Shown: positions 16,793 to 24,672, counted from the stretch's first letter. The stretch is DNA of 24,832 nucleotides from an uncultured Clostridia bacterium (GCA_947254025.1 CAMYBS010000016.1:1-24832); one strand, 5' to 3'. The notes: generated by a model from the sequence alone, not told the origin. A program made the numbers and translations.

Positions 16793-17511
16793 AACACAAG
16801 ACCAAACGCATTGTGCTTGTCATAATTTATCTTTTAATAGGTGTCTTCCTAGGTTTATACTTAAAGACAGGTAAAGAGTTTTTCGAGCCTTTAAGCATAA
16901 ACAAGATGAAAGAGACGAGTACTAAGATAAAAAATTTAAAAGCTGAGATAAAGAGCATCAATGAAGAGCTTGAGAAGCAAGATAAAAAACTTGAGACTCT
17001 TGAGAAACTTGTCAAGAACGATAGCGAGTTCTTAAAGTTCTTAAAGGATGAAAAAGTTTTTTATGAGATGATATCAGGCGACGTGGACCTTGAAGGTGCA
17101 GGCATAGTTCTAACGATTACGGAAGAGAGTGTCGATAGACCTGTCAAGAGGACTGATGTTATTCACGATAGCGATTTACTAAGAATAATTAATGATCTTA
17201 GGACTTCAGGTGCTGAGGCCATATCTATAAACGACCTGAGAGTTTATTCGAGAACAGGCGTTAAGTGCAACGGCCCTGTCGTTAGACTCAATGGAAGAAC
17301 TAAGGGTGCACCTTTCATTATAAAGGCGATAGGTAACAGTGATAAATTATACTCAGCAATAAAATCACCAGGTACTTTTGCAAGCATACTAGAGACCATA
17401 AACCCAATTAAGCTTGAGATTGAACAAAAAGAAAAGGTGCTTGTTAAGAAAAAGATAGACGAAGATAAGATTATATATTCAAAAACTTTGACAGGAGAGG
17501 ATAAAAAATGA
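16789..17511 (+). CDS. DUF881 family protein (YlxW/YlxX-like), second copy
   Basis: A 240-residue paralogue of the preceding gene with the same layout: membrane anchor (about 7-24), coiled coil (about 38-80), and a DUF881 domain with EGAGIVLTITEE, TSGAEAISINDLRVYS and KGAPFIIKAIG. It overlaps the upstream gene by four bases (ATGA) and the downstream one by four bases as well. Its overall charge is higher and the loop between the conserved blocks differs from copy one, so the two have probably diverged for different partners. No specific function is established. Confidence 0.88.
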   Translation: MKHKTKRIVLVIIYLLIGVFLGLYLKTGKEFFEPLSINKMKETSTKIKNLKAEIKSINEELEKQDKKLETLEKLVKNDSEFLKFLKDEKVFYEMISGDVDLEGAGIVLTITEESVDRPVKRTDVIHDSDLLRIINDLRTSGAEAISINDLRVYSRTGVKCNGPVVRLNGRTKGAPFIIKAIGNSDKLYSAIKSPGTFASILETINPIKLEIEQKEKVLVKKKIDEDKIIYSKTLTGEDKK

Positions 17512-17840
17512 TTATTGCAATCATAGGTATAGTGATCGGTATACTCATAGGCTACCTATTACCATACAGCTACAATCCATATTATTCACTGTATATATCC
17601 ATGGCACTACTTGCAGCGATTGACTCAGTCTTTGGCGGCTTGAATGCATACTTGGACAATAATTTTAACAATAAGTTATTTTTATCAGGCCTTATAGGCA
17701 ATTCCATCATTGCTGCACTACTTACATGGCTTGGAGATATCTTAAGCATACCTCTATATTATGCAGCGATATTCGTCTTTGGAGGAAGAATTTTTAACAA
17801 TTTTGCAACAATTAGAAGAAAAATACTAAACAAAATGTAA
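17508..17840 (+). CDS. sbp: Small basic membrane protein, DUF1290 (Sbp-like)
   Basis: A 110-residue hydrophobic protein with about three spans. The LLAAIDSVFGGLNAYLDN segment and the ending YYAAIFVFGGRIFNNFATIRRKIL match the DUF1290 family, whose Bacillus member Sbp is encoded just before ftsA-ftsZ. Its function is not known. Translation starts in a four-base overlap with the second DUF881 gene, with GGAGAGG as binding site. Here it is followed directly by the ftsZ leader instead of ftsA. Confidence 0.9.
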   Translation: MIIAIIGIVIGILIGYLLPYSYNPYYSLYISMALLAAIDSVFGGLNAYLDNNFNNKLFLSGLIGNSIIAALLTWLGDILSIPLYYAAIFVFGGRIFNNFATIRRKILNKM

Positions 17841-17855
17841 ATTTTGTGGTAGAAT
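17827..17855 (+). promoter_or_regulatory. Possible extra promoter for ftsZ-nrdR
   Basis: TGGTAGAAT (17847-17855), a TG-extended -10 with 5 of 6 bases of TATAAT, is preceded after 17 bases by a weak -35 TAAACA (17827-17832). It overlaps the end of the DUF1290 gene and sits before the only sizeable gap (67 bases) inside the cluster, so a separate boost of ftsZ is plausible. Confidence 0.4.
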
Positions 17856-17907
17856 ATAAGTAATAGAGTAAATAATTAAAACTTAGTATAAAAAGGAGGA
17901 TTCGTAA

Positions 17908-18993
17908 ATGATTGATTTTGATGTAGAAATTGACCAATTTGCAAAGATTAAAGTTATAGGTGTTGGTGGAGCAGGTAACAACGCCGTTAACAGAATGGTT
18001 GATGCAGGTGTAAAGGGTGTTGAATTTATAGCTGTTAATACAGATAGACAAGCTCTTGCATCATCAAAGGCACAAAACAAAATTCAAATAGGAGATAAGG
18101 TAACTAAGGGACTAGGAGCTGGAGCTAATCCAGAAGTAGGTTCTCAAGCAGCCCTTGAAGATAAAGAAGGCATCACTGAAATGCTTAAAGGCACTGACAT
18201 GGTATTTATCACAGCTGGTATGGGCGGTGGAACTGGTACTGGTGCTGCACCTATCATTGCACAAATCGCTAAGGAACAAGGCATACTAACTGTAGGCGTT
18301 GTTACAAGACCATTTGGCTTTGAAGGCATGAAGAGAGCTAAGAACGCATCTCAAGGTGTTAGCCAACTACTTGAAGTTGTTGATACACTAGTAACTATAC
18401 CAAACGATAGACTTCTTCAAATAGCTGACAAGAAGACATCACTAAAAGATGCATTCATTATGGCTGACGAAGTATTAAAACAAGGTATTCAAGGTATATC
18501 GGACCTTATTAGTGTTCCAAACCTAATCAACTTAGACTTTGCTGACGTTAAGACTATCATGGAGCAAAAGGGTATCGCTCATATGGGTATAGGCTTTGCT
18601 CAAGGAGATAACAGAGCAACAGATGCAGCAAAACTTGCAATCAAGTCACCACTACTTGAAACATCTATAGAAGGAGCTAAGTCCGTTCTATTAAACATCA
18701 CTGGTGGTACGGACCTTGGTATGTTCGAAGTTAACGAAGCAGCAGACTTAATCAGACAATCAGTTGCTGACGATGCAAACATCATCTTCGGTGCTGGTAT
18801 TGATGAAAGCCTTGGCGACTCTATAAAGATAACTGTTATTGCTACAGAGTTTGATGATGGATCTAAACCTGCAAAAAAGGATGCAAATAAAGACTCTGAA
18901 GCTGAAGAAGAAAAGAACGAAGAAAGCAGAAGTGAAAGCACTTCAAGCTTTAACGATACTTTACTAGTACCTGATTTTTTAAAGAATAATTAA
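17908..18993 (+). CDS. ftsZ: Cell division protein FtsZ
   Basis: A 361-residue tubulin-like GTPase that forms the Z ring. The start of the GTPase domain is [15 protein letters not shown], the tubulin signature [10 protein letters not shown] sits at 106-115, and the T7 synergy loop NLDFADVK (208-215, catalytic D210 and D213) completes the active site of the next subunit. A short acidic/serine-rich linker (about 320-348) leads to the conserved C-terminal peptide LLVPDFLKN, which binds membrane anchors such as FtsA or SepF. A strong AAAAGGAGGA site precedes ATG. ftsA is not next to it. nrdR starts two bases after its stop. Confidence 0.98.
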   Translation: MIDFDVEIDQFAKIKVIGVGGAGNNAVNRMVDAGVKGVEFIAVNTDRQALASSKAQNKIQIGDKVTKGLGAGANPEVGSQAALEDKEGITEMLKGTDMVFITAGMGGGTGTGAAPIIAQIAKEQGILTVGVVTRPFGFEGMKRAKNASQGVSQLLEVVDTLVTIPNDRLLQIADKKTSLKDAFIMADEVLKQGIQGISDLISVPNLINLDFADVKTIMEQKGIAHMGIGFAQGDNRATDAAKLAIKSPLLETSIEGAKSVLLNITGGTDLGMFEVNEAADLIRQSVADDANIIFGAGIDESLGDSIKITVIATEFDDGSKPAKKDANKDSEAEEEKNEESRSESTSSFNDTLLVPDFLKNN

Positions 18994-18995
18994 TT

Positions 18996-19457
18996 ATGAA
19001 GTGTCCTTTTTGTTCTTACGAAGATTCAAAAGTATTAGATTCAAGACCTACTAATGAGGGTACTGCGATTAGGAGACGTAGAGAGTGTCTTCGCTGTAAA
19101 AAAAGATTTACAACATATGAAAAAATTGAAGAAACACCTTTAATAGTTGTCAAGAAAAACGGAGACAGAGAGACATTTGACAGAAGTAAGATATTAAAGG
19201 GCGTAATCAAATCTTGCGAGAAAAGACCTGTTAGCCTAAGTCAAATTGAAGGCTTGGCAGATAGCGTCGAAGAAAAGCTTATGAGCACTATGAAGAAGGA
19301 AGTTTCTTCCAACGAAGTAGGCGAGCTTATAATGCAAGGCCTTAAAGAGATAGACCAAGTTGCATATGTAAGATTTGCTTCAGTATATAGAGAGTTTAAA
19401 GATACTCAGTCATTTATGAAAGAGCTCCAAAAGATTATAGACGAACAAAACAATTAA
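18996..19457 (+). CDS. nrdR: Transcriptional repressor NrdR
   Basis: A 153-residue regulator of ribonucleotide reductase genes. A zinc ribbon with C3, C6, C31 and C34 is followed by an ATP-cone domain (about 49-139) with the typical start [19 protein letters not shown]. NrdR senses ATP/dATP and represses nrd operons through paired NrdR boxes; none of its targets is in this window. It begins two bases after the ftsZ stop and has no promoter of its own, so it should be cotranscribed with ftsZ. A strong terminator follows. Confidence 0.97.
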   Translation: MKCPFCSYEDSKVLDSRPTNEGTAIRRRRECLRCKKRFTTYEKIEETPLIVVKKNGDRETFDRSKILKGVIKSCEKRPVSLSQIEGLADSVEEKLMSTMKKEVSSNEVGELIMQGLKEIDQVAYVRFASVYREFKDTQSFMKELQKIIDEQNN

Positions 19458-19462
19458 TAAAT

Positions 19463-19494
19463 AAAAAATCCTGACCATGTGGTCAGGATTTTTT
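19463..19494. terminator. Bidirectional intrinsic terminator
   Basis: A perfect 14-bp stem, 19463-19476 with 19481-19494 (core ATCCTGACC / GGTCAGGAT), has a 4-nt loop and A/T flanks that give a U tract in both directions. It ends the division cluster and the convergent DUF2089-DUF4097 transcript. Confidence 0.92.
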
Positions 19495-19509
19495 GATGGG
19501 AATATTAAA

Positions 19510-20637
19510 CTACTCGATGATTATAGGTCCATTGCTTGTTTTTATATCACCGAACAGAGTAAGGTCCGAATCGTTATTTAGTGAGGCAGTTGTTAGCTCG
19601 TCGTTATTTCTATTAAGAACATATCTATCGTCATCAAAGACAGCTGGGCAAGTATACTTATTTATGCCTCTTAGGTTTAGCTTAACATTCTTGCTTACAC
19701 TTTCTAATTCGACAGTGACAGGTCCATTGCTGTTAGTAACAATGATGTTCTCTGCACAGTTGAATACATCTTTTACATCAACAAAAGCGTTTGTTGTGTG
19801 TGCTTCTAAATTAACGAATGGAGTATTATTTAAAGTTATTTCAGCATTTGTTGTATTTATTAGTAGATCAGTGAACTTTGAGTCCTTAATCTTTATTGAG
19901 TCGTTAGTTGTTTTAAGCTCCGACTTATTAATTATTGAATCTTCAATCTTGATATAGTCATTGCTTGTTGTTAAGTAAAGCTCGTTACATATGATAGAGT
20001 CAAGTACTATCTTGTCATTGCTTGTTGTAGCTTTAACATTTGCAAAGGATTGTGCAGGCACTAATACCTTTAGGCTTACAGCAAAGTCCTTCTTTGTAAG
20101 TTCAGAGTAGTTTGGCTCTATAAGAACTTCTTTATCATCAATATAGCAGTTGATGAACTCATAATTTTCTGGTATATCTTTCTTATCTGTATAATATATC
20201 TTGCCATAGACCTCAATTTGATCTGAGTTTGATGGAAGTATCTCTATCTTTTCATTAGTATTGTTTATAATTAAATCATATTTTTTCTTTTTGTCTAAAT
20301 CTAACTTAAGTGTCGCGAACTTTTTCTTTTTTAGTCCATTGTCCACATCGAAGTTAAGGTTTGCATATACACGGCCATTTTTCATGCCTTCTTCAGCAAC
20401 ATGCAAGGATTTATTCACTATCTTATTAACAAAGTTTGAGATTTTGTTTGCAAACTTATCTGACATATCCATGTAATCAGAGCCTTCAGTGTTGTAATGA
20501 ACTTCGTGTTTGTTGTTTGGCTTGTATTGCTTTTCATTTTTCTTTGCACCAACTGCATTTAGAAGCTTTAGAGCTTCTTCTTCGTTAATCTTTCCATCCT
20601 TTAACATCTTAAGGATCATAATTTTTTCTTCAGACAT
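19510..20637 (-). CDS. DUF4097 beta-repeat protein with N-terminal SHOCT-like helical module
   Basis: A 375-residue protein of the DUF4097/YvlB type. Residues 3-30 form a small two-helix module (ILKMLKDGKINEEEALKLL). A charged, amphipathic segment (about 55-87) links it to a repetitive beta region. There, T-x-N turns recur every 19-20 residues: TTSND at 204 and 223, TTND at 243, TTNA at 262 and 281, TNSNG at 301, as in a right-handed beta-helix. No signal peptide or membrane span is visible, so it may act in the cytoplasm or at the membrane face. YvlB-type genes are linked to envelope-stress loci in some Firmicutes, but the function here is unknown. It starts one base after the DUF2089 stop, with an AAAGGAGG site inside that gene. 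Confidence 0.82.
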   Translation of the reverse strand: MSEEKIMILKMLKDGKINEEEALKLLNAVGAKKNEKQYKPNNKHEVHYNTEGSDYMDMSDKFANKISNFVNKIVNKSLHVAEEGMKNGRVYANLNFDVDNGLKKKKFATLKLDLDKKKKYDLIINNTNEKIEILPSNSDQIEVYGKIYYTDKKDIPENYEFINCYIDDKEVLIEPNYSELTKKDFAVSLKVLVPAQSFANVKATTSNDKIVLDSIICNELYLTTSNDYIKIEDSIINKSELKTTNDSIKIKDSKFTDLLINTTNAEITLNNTPFVNLEAHTTNAFVDVKDVFNCAENIIVTNSNGPVTVELESVSKNVKLNLRGINKYTCPAVFDDDRYVLNRNNDELTTASLNNDSDLTLFGDIKTSNGPIIIE

Positions 20638-20638
20638 T

Positions 20639-21004
20639 TTAAACCTCCTTTAGTTCAAGAAGCATTTTTTCTGCTTCACTACTACTTATTGCACCGGAAT
20701 TTAATAACTCAAGTATATCTTTCTCGCTCGTACTGCTCTTGCGATCAGAGATGATCTCATTTATTTGATCGAGTTTCTTAACAACAGTAGGGTAGGATAT
20801 ACCAAGAGCTCTTTCAATCTCTTTAATATTGCCTCTGTTTAACAAAAAAGTTTTGATAAAGTCAATCTGCTCAGCGTTAAGCTTGTAGAAAGAACTGTTT
20901 TCAAATCTTCCTTCTATGCTTGTGTTGCAGTTTTCACAAACTAGTCTTTCTATGTATAGTTTTGATCCGCACACAGGACATTCATTTAATGCTTTATTAA
21001 TCAT
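20639..21004 (-). CDS. DUF2089 family protein: zinc ribbon plus HTH
   Basis: A 121-residue putative DNA-binding regulator. A zinc ribbon with C9, C12, C23 and C26 is followed by a helix-turn-helix-like region (RGNIKEIERALGISYPTVVKKL, about 57-78). The C-terminal two-helix module ILELLNSGAISSSEAEKMLLEL matches the N-terminus of the DUF4097 partner. I chose ATG 21004 because a perfect AAGGAGG (21010-21016) lies five bases upstream. An ATG at 21052 would start within the promoter -35 box. It likely regulates its own operon or an envelope response, but that is inference. The promoter in front is a perfect consensus. Confidence 0.85.
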   Translation of the reverse strand: MINKALNECPVCGSKLYIERLVCENCNTSIEGRFENSSFYKLNAEQIDFIKTFLLNRGNIKEIERALGISYPTVVKKLDQINEIISDRKSSTSEKDILELLNSGAISSSEAEKMLLELKEV

Positions 21005-21023
21005 ATTGACCTCCTTGCTTAAG

Positions 21024-21052
21024 ATTATATAGCTAAGAATTAAATATGTCAA
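21024..21052 (-). promoter_or_regulatory. Perfect-consensus sigma-A promoter for DUF2089-DUF4097
   Basis: On the minus strand: TTGACA (21047-21052), exactly 17 bases, TATAAT (21024-21029). The AAGGAGG site begins about eight bases behind the -10. Confidence 0.88.
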
Positions 21053-21060
21053 TATATTTT

Positions 21061-21096
21061 TTAAAAATATTTAAAAATATTTAAGTTTTTACTTAA
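21061..21096. repeat. AT-rich tandem decamers and palindrome between divergent promoters
   Basis: TTAAAAATAT is repeated in tandem (21061-21070, 21071-21080) and is followed by the palindrome TTAAGT-TTTT-ACTTAA (21081-21096). A/T tracts with 10-base periodicity suggest intrinsic bending or an UP element. The palindrome could be an operator. No experimental counterpart is known to me. Confidence 0.4.
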
Positions 21097-21129
21097 AAAA
21101 ATTAATTTTAAAATAAAATAATTTATTGT

Positions 21130-21158
21130 TGGACATCTTGCAGCTTATTTGATATAAT
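21130..21158 (+). promoter_or_regulatory. Sigma-A promoter for rarA (and possibly gap-pgk-tpiA)
   Basis: TGGACA (21130-21135, 5 of 6), a 17-base spacer and TATAAT (21153-21158) with a TG extension (21150-21151). It lies 15 bases before the rarA ATG. Confidence 0.75.
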
Positions 21159-21173
21159 AAAAACGGTGAGAGA

Positions 21174-22436
21174 ATGAATTTGTTTGATATGCAAAGAGAA
21201 AAAAATTTAAAATTAGGACAAAATTTGGCTGAAAGATTTAGACCGAAGAGTCTAGATGACTATATCGGTCAAGAAAAAGTCATCAATAAGAACTCTTTTC
21301 TATACAAAGCAATCAAGGCAGACAGACTTCCATCGCTAATACTATACGGTCCTGCAGGCACAGGAAAGACTTCACTTGCTAACGTCATTGCCAATACAAG
21401 TAAGTCAAACTTTATCAAGATAAGCGCCGTGGGTAGTGGAGTGAGCGATTTAAAGAGGGCAGTCGAAGAAGCTAAGAGGCTTTTAGAAGAGAACAAAAAG
21501 ACCATACTCTTTGTTGACGAGATACACAGATTCAACAAAGCACAGCAAGATTTTCTCCTACCTTATGTTGAAGATTCAACAGTAACGCTCATAGGTGCGA
21601 CTACTGAAAATCCATACTTCGAGGTCAATAGCGCGCTTATATCAAGGTGTTTCATAATAAGGCTTGAGAAGATGAGTGAAGAGAACTTAAAAGTGCTTGC
21701 GAGGAAAGCGTTGACTGACGAAGCTAATGGACTTGCCTCACTAAAGGCTAGTATAGATGAAGACGCATTAGACTATCTAGTAAGGATATCAAACGGTGAC
21801 GCGAGAAACATGCTTAACTTCTTGGAGATAGCTGTTCTTAGTCAAGACGTTGAGGGCGATATGACAAGAAAGATAAAGTTCGAGGACGTCAAAGGTTTAG
21901 TATTTGAGAGAGCTCACTCATACGACAAAAGCTCGACTATGCACTACGACACAATCTCTGCCTTTATTAAGAGTATGAGAGGCTCAGATCCTGATGCGAC
22001 AGTCTTTTATCTAGCTCACATGCTAAACAATGGCGAGGACCCATTATTCATTGCTAGGCGCATAGTGATATTTGCTTCAGAAGATATAGGACTTGCCGAT
22101 CCAAATGCACAGACGCTTGCGACATCAGCCTTTTATGCAGTCAAAGCCATAGGTATGCCGGAAGCTCGCATCATTTTGAGTAACGCAGCCATATACATGG
22201 CGCTTGCTAAAAAGAATAACTCGACTTATATGGCAATCAATAGGGCTATGGCAGATGTCGATAAGATTAAAGAGTTCCAAATACCTCTGCACATAAGAGA
22301 CGCACACAACAACGACAAGAAGGTCTTTGGAGATCACGCGGACTACAAGTATCCACACAATTATAAGGATAAAAAACCTGAGCAAAATTATTTGCCTGAA
22401 GGTTTAGAAGATAAAAAATATTTTAATAATAATTAA
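21174..22436 (+). CDS. rarA: Replication-associated recombination protein A (RarA/MgsA), AAA+ ATPase
   Basis: A 420-residue AAA+ ATPase related to clamp loaders, acting at stalled replication forks. The N-terminus LAERFRPKSLDDYIGQE is followed by Walker A GPAGTGKTS (59-67), Walker B LFVDEIHRFN with D115-E116, sensor 1 LIGATTENP, and an arginine finger region ALISRCF. The C-terminal MgsA-type tetramerisation domain includes SAFIKSMRGSDPDA and ASEDIGLADPNA. Length fits the family. The start ATG has GGTGAGAG upstream. The stop is 12 bases before gap with no terminator between them. Confidence 0.95.
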   Translation: MNLFDMQREKNLKLGQNLAERFRPKSLDDYIGQEKVINKNSFLYKAIKADRLPSLILYGPAGTGKTSLANVIANTSKSNFIKISAVGSGVSDLKRAVEEAKRLLEENKKTILFVDEIHRFNKAQQDFLLPYVEDSTVTLIGATTENPYFEVNSALISRCFIIRLEKMSEENLKVLARKALTDEANGLASLKASIDEDALDYLVRISNGDARNMLNFLEIAVLSQDVEGDMTRKIKFEDVKGLVFERAHSYDKSSTMHYDTISAFIKSMRGSDPDATVFYLAHMLNNGEDPLFIARRIVIFASEDIGLADPNAQTLATSAFYAVKAIGMPEARIILSNAAIYMALAKKNNSTYMAINRAMADVDKIKEFQIPLHIRDAHNNDKKVFGDHADYKYPHNYKDKKPEQNYLPEGLEDKKYFNNN

Positions 22437-22448
22437 GGAGGTCAACAA

Positions 22449-23456
22449 ATGAAGGTTGGTATTAATGGTTTTGGTAGAATTGGTAGAGATGTTGCTAGGA
22501 TTCTAGTTGAAGAAAACAACGGCTTAGAATTAGTGCACATCAATGCCTCAGGTGATTTAAAGACACTTAGTCATCTATTTAGAAATGATTCTCTATATGG
22601 TAGATTATCAGTTTCTTGCGAAGCTTGTGAAGACGGCTTTATGATAGATGGCAAGAAGGTTACAAATACTCAATTTAGAGATCCGGCAGAGATTCCTTGG
22701 AAGGACTATGGCGTAGACATCGTTATAGACTCAACTGGAGCTTTTAAAAACAACGAAACTCTTTACAAACACATTGACAAGGGTGGAGCAAAGAAGGTTA
22801 TTTTAACTGCACCTGCAAAGGGCGAAATTGACAAAACTATCGTTATGGGTGTAAATGAAAAAGAATACGACAAGACTAAGCACAATGTAATCAGTAACGC
22901 ATCTTGTACAACTAACTGTCTTGCGCCATTAACTAAGGTTATAGAAGACAACTTTGGTATCAAAAGAGGCCTTATGACAACTATCCACGCTTATACTTCT
23001 GATCAAGTTTTACTTGACCACAAGCACAAAGACATCAGAAGAGCAAGAGCTGCAGCTATGTCTATGGTCCCTACAACTACAGGAGCAGCAAAGGCGGTTG
23101 CACTAGTTATACCATCACTAAAGGATAAGCTTACAGGATATGCAGTTAGAGTACCAGTACCTACAGTTTCACTTACAGACGTTGTATTTGAATTAAATAA
23201 GAACGTTACTAAAGAAGAGATTAACGAAGCTGTTAAGAAAGCAAGTGAAAATGAATTAAAGGGTATACTTGAATACGCTGAAGAAGAGCTTGTTTCTGTT
23301 GACTACGTTGGCGATAGACATTCATCAATCTTCGACCCATTCTTAACTTTAGTTATAGATGGAAATCTTGTAAAGGTTGTTTCTTGGTATGACAACGAAT
23401 ATGGTTACAGCCACAGAGTAGTTGACCTTGCAAAATACATTGCTGATCAAGAATAA
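22449..23456 (+). CDS. gap: Glyceraldehyde-3-phosphate dehydrogenase, type I
   Basis: A 335-residue glycolytic dehydrogenase converting glyceraldehyde 3-phosphate to 1,3-bisphosphoglycerate. The N-terminal Rossmann motif INGFGRIGR (5-13), catalytic SNASCTTNC with C153, and the general base H180 in TTIHAYTSD are intact. The residue that normally is the NAD-selective aspartate is A33 (sequence I-N-A-S). The positions equivalent to Leu187-Pro188 of NAD enzymes are H191-K192. As I recall, Bacillus GapB, which prefers NADP, has the same INAS, so NADP use is possible. A perfect AAGGAGGTC site lies just after rarA. No CggR-type regulator precedes it. Confidence 0.97.
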   Translation: MKVGINGFGRIGRDVARILVEENNGLELVHINASGDLKTLSHLFRNDSLYGRLSVSCEACEDGFMIDGKKVTNTQFRDPAEIPWKDYGVDIVIDSTGAFKNNETLYKHIDKGGAKKVILTAPAKGEIDKTIVMGVNEKEYDKTKHNVISNASCTTNCLAPLTKVIEDNFGIKRGLMTTIHAYTSDQVLLDHKHKDIRRARAAAMSMVPTTTGAAKAVALVIPSLKDKLTGYAVRVPVPTVSLTDVVFELNKNVTKEEINEAVKKASENELKGILEYAEEELVSVDYVGDRHSSIFDPFLTLVIDGNLVKVVSWYDNEYGYSHRVVDLAKYIADQE

Positions 23457-23477
23457 TTATTATAAAAGGATAAAATG

Positions 23478-24662
23478 ATGAAAAAAACATTAAAAGATTA
23501 TAATTTTGATGATAAAAGAGTATTGTTAAGATGCGACTTCAACGTTCCTATGAAGGACGGTGTAATCACTGACAACAAACGTATATTTGAGTCGCTTCCA
23601 ACAATCAAGCACCTTCTTGACAATGGAGCAAAGGTGATTATGATGAGCCACTTGGGTAGACCAAAGGGTGAGTATAACTTAAAATTCACTCTAAAGCCTG
23701 TTAAAGAAGAACTAGAAAAGCTTCTTGGAAGAGATGTAAAATTCATCTCTTGCGCAGAAGTTGTTAATGATGAAGTAAGAGAAGCAGCTAAAAATCTTAG
23801 AAAAGGAGAACTTCTTTTACTAGAAAACACTAGATTTAGAAAAGAAGAAGAAAAATGCGATGAAGCTTTCTCTAAGGAGCTAGCAGAGCTTGCAGATATC
23901 TACATTAATGATGCTTTTGGCACTTCACACAGAGCTCACGCATCAAATGTTGGTGTAAGCAAATTCTTGCCATCAGCACTAGGCTTTTTAGTTGAAAAAG
24001 AAATGAATATCATGGCTAAAGAGCTTGACGAGCCAAAGCACCCATTCATTGCTATACTAGGCGGATCAAAGGTATCTGACAAGATTGGTGTAATCGAGAA
24101 CCTATTAAACAAAGCCGACAAGATACTTATAGGCGGAGCTATGGCGTTTACATTCTTAAAGGCAAAGGGTATGAACGTTGGCAAGAGCTTAGTTGAAGAC
24201 GACAAGTTAGAGCTTGCACTTGAACTGTTAAAGAAGGCTGATGCAAAGAAGGTTGACTTAGTTTTACCAGTTGATGCTCTATGTGCTAAAGAGATAAAAG
24301 AAGACGCAGAAGCTGAATGCTTTGAAGTAAATCATATACCAGATGATATGATGGGTCTTGACATAGGACCAGAAACTATTGATGTATTTACTAAAAAGCT
24401 TTTAGGCGCAAAGACTATAGTTTGGAACGGGCCTATGGGTGTCTTTGAGATGGACAAGTTTAAAAACGGTACTAATGCCATCGCCAAAGCACTAGCAAAC
24501 TCCGATGCAACAACTATTGTCGGCGGAGGAGATAGCGCAAGCGCTGTTCAAAAGGCTGGCTACGAAGAAAAGATTACACACGTTTCAACAGGTGGCGGTG
24601 CTTCACTTGAGCTTATGGAAGGAAAAGTTTTACCTGGCATAGCTGCTATTAATGATAAATAA
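23478..24662 (+). CDS. pgk: Phosphoglycerate kinase
   Basis: A 394-residue enzyme that makes ATP from 1,3-bisphosphoglycerate. Visible signatures are RVLLRCDFNVPMKDG near the N-terminus, MMSHLGRPKG, NDAFGTSHRAHAS, AILGGSKVSDKIGV, VWNGPMGVFEM and the nucleotide-site GGGDSASAVQKAG at the C-terminus. Two adjacent ATGs exist (23475 and 23478). I prefer the second because AAAGGA (23465-23470) is then seven bases away instead of four, giving MKKTLKDYNF, which fits the family start. It lies 21 bases behind gap and ahead of tpiA, forming the common gap-pgk-tpi order. Confidence 0.97.
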   Translation: MKKTLKDYNFDDKRVLLRCDFNVPMKDGVITDNKRIFESLPTIKHLLDNGAKVIMMSHLGRPKGEYNLKFTLKPVKEELEKLLGRDVKFISCAEVVNDEVREAAKNLRKGELLLLENTRFRKEEEKCDEAFSKELAELADIYINDAFGTSHRAHASNVGVSKFLPSALGFLVEKEMNIMAKELDEPKHPFIAILGGSKVSDKIGVIENLLNKADKILIGGAMAFTFLKAKGMNVGKSLVEDDKLELALELLKKADAKKVDLVLPVDALCAKEIKEDAEAECFEVNHIPDDMMGLDIGPETIDVFTKKLLGAKTIVWNGPMGVFEMDKFKNGTNAIAKALANSDATTIVGGGDSASAVQKAGYEEKITHVSTGGGASLELMEGKVLPGIAAINDK

Positions 24663-24672
24663 GGAGACAAAT

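Noticed and set aside
18600..18941. 113-codon minus-strand frame inside ftsZ
   Set aside because: Antisense to a highly conserved gene, with serine-rich shadow composition.
21005..21052. Longer N-terminus for the DUF2089 protein from ATG 21052
   Set aside because: It would place the start within the perfect-consensus promoter, and ATG 21004 has a perfect AAGGAGG.
23475..23477. First of two adjacent ATGs as pgk start
   Set aside because: Spacing to AAAGGA is only four bases. The second ATG has better spacing, though both remain possible.
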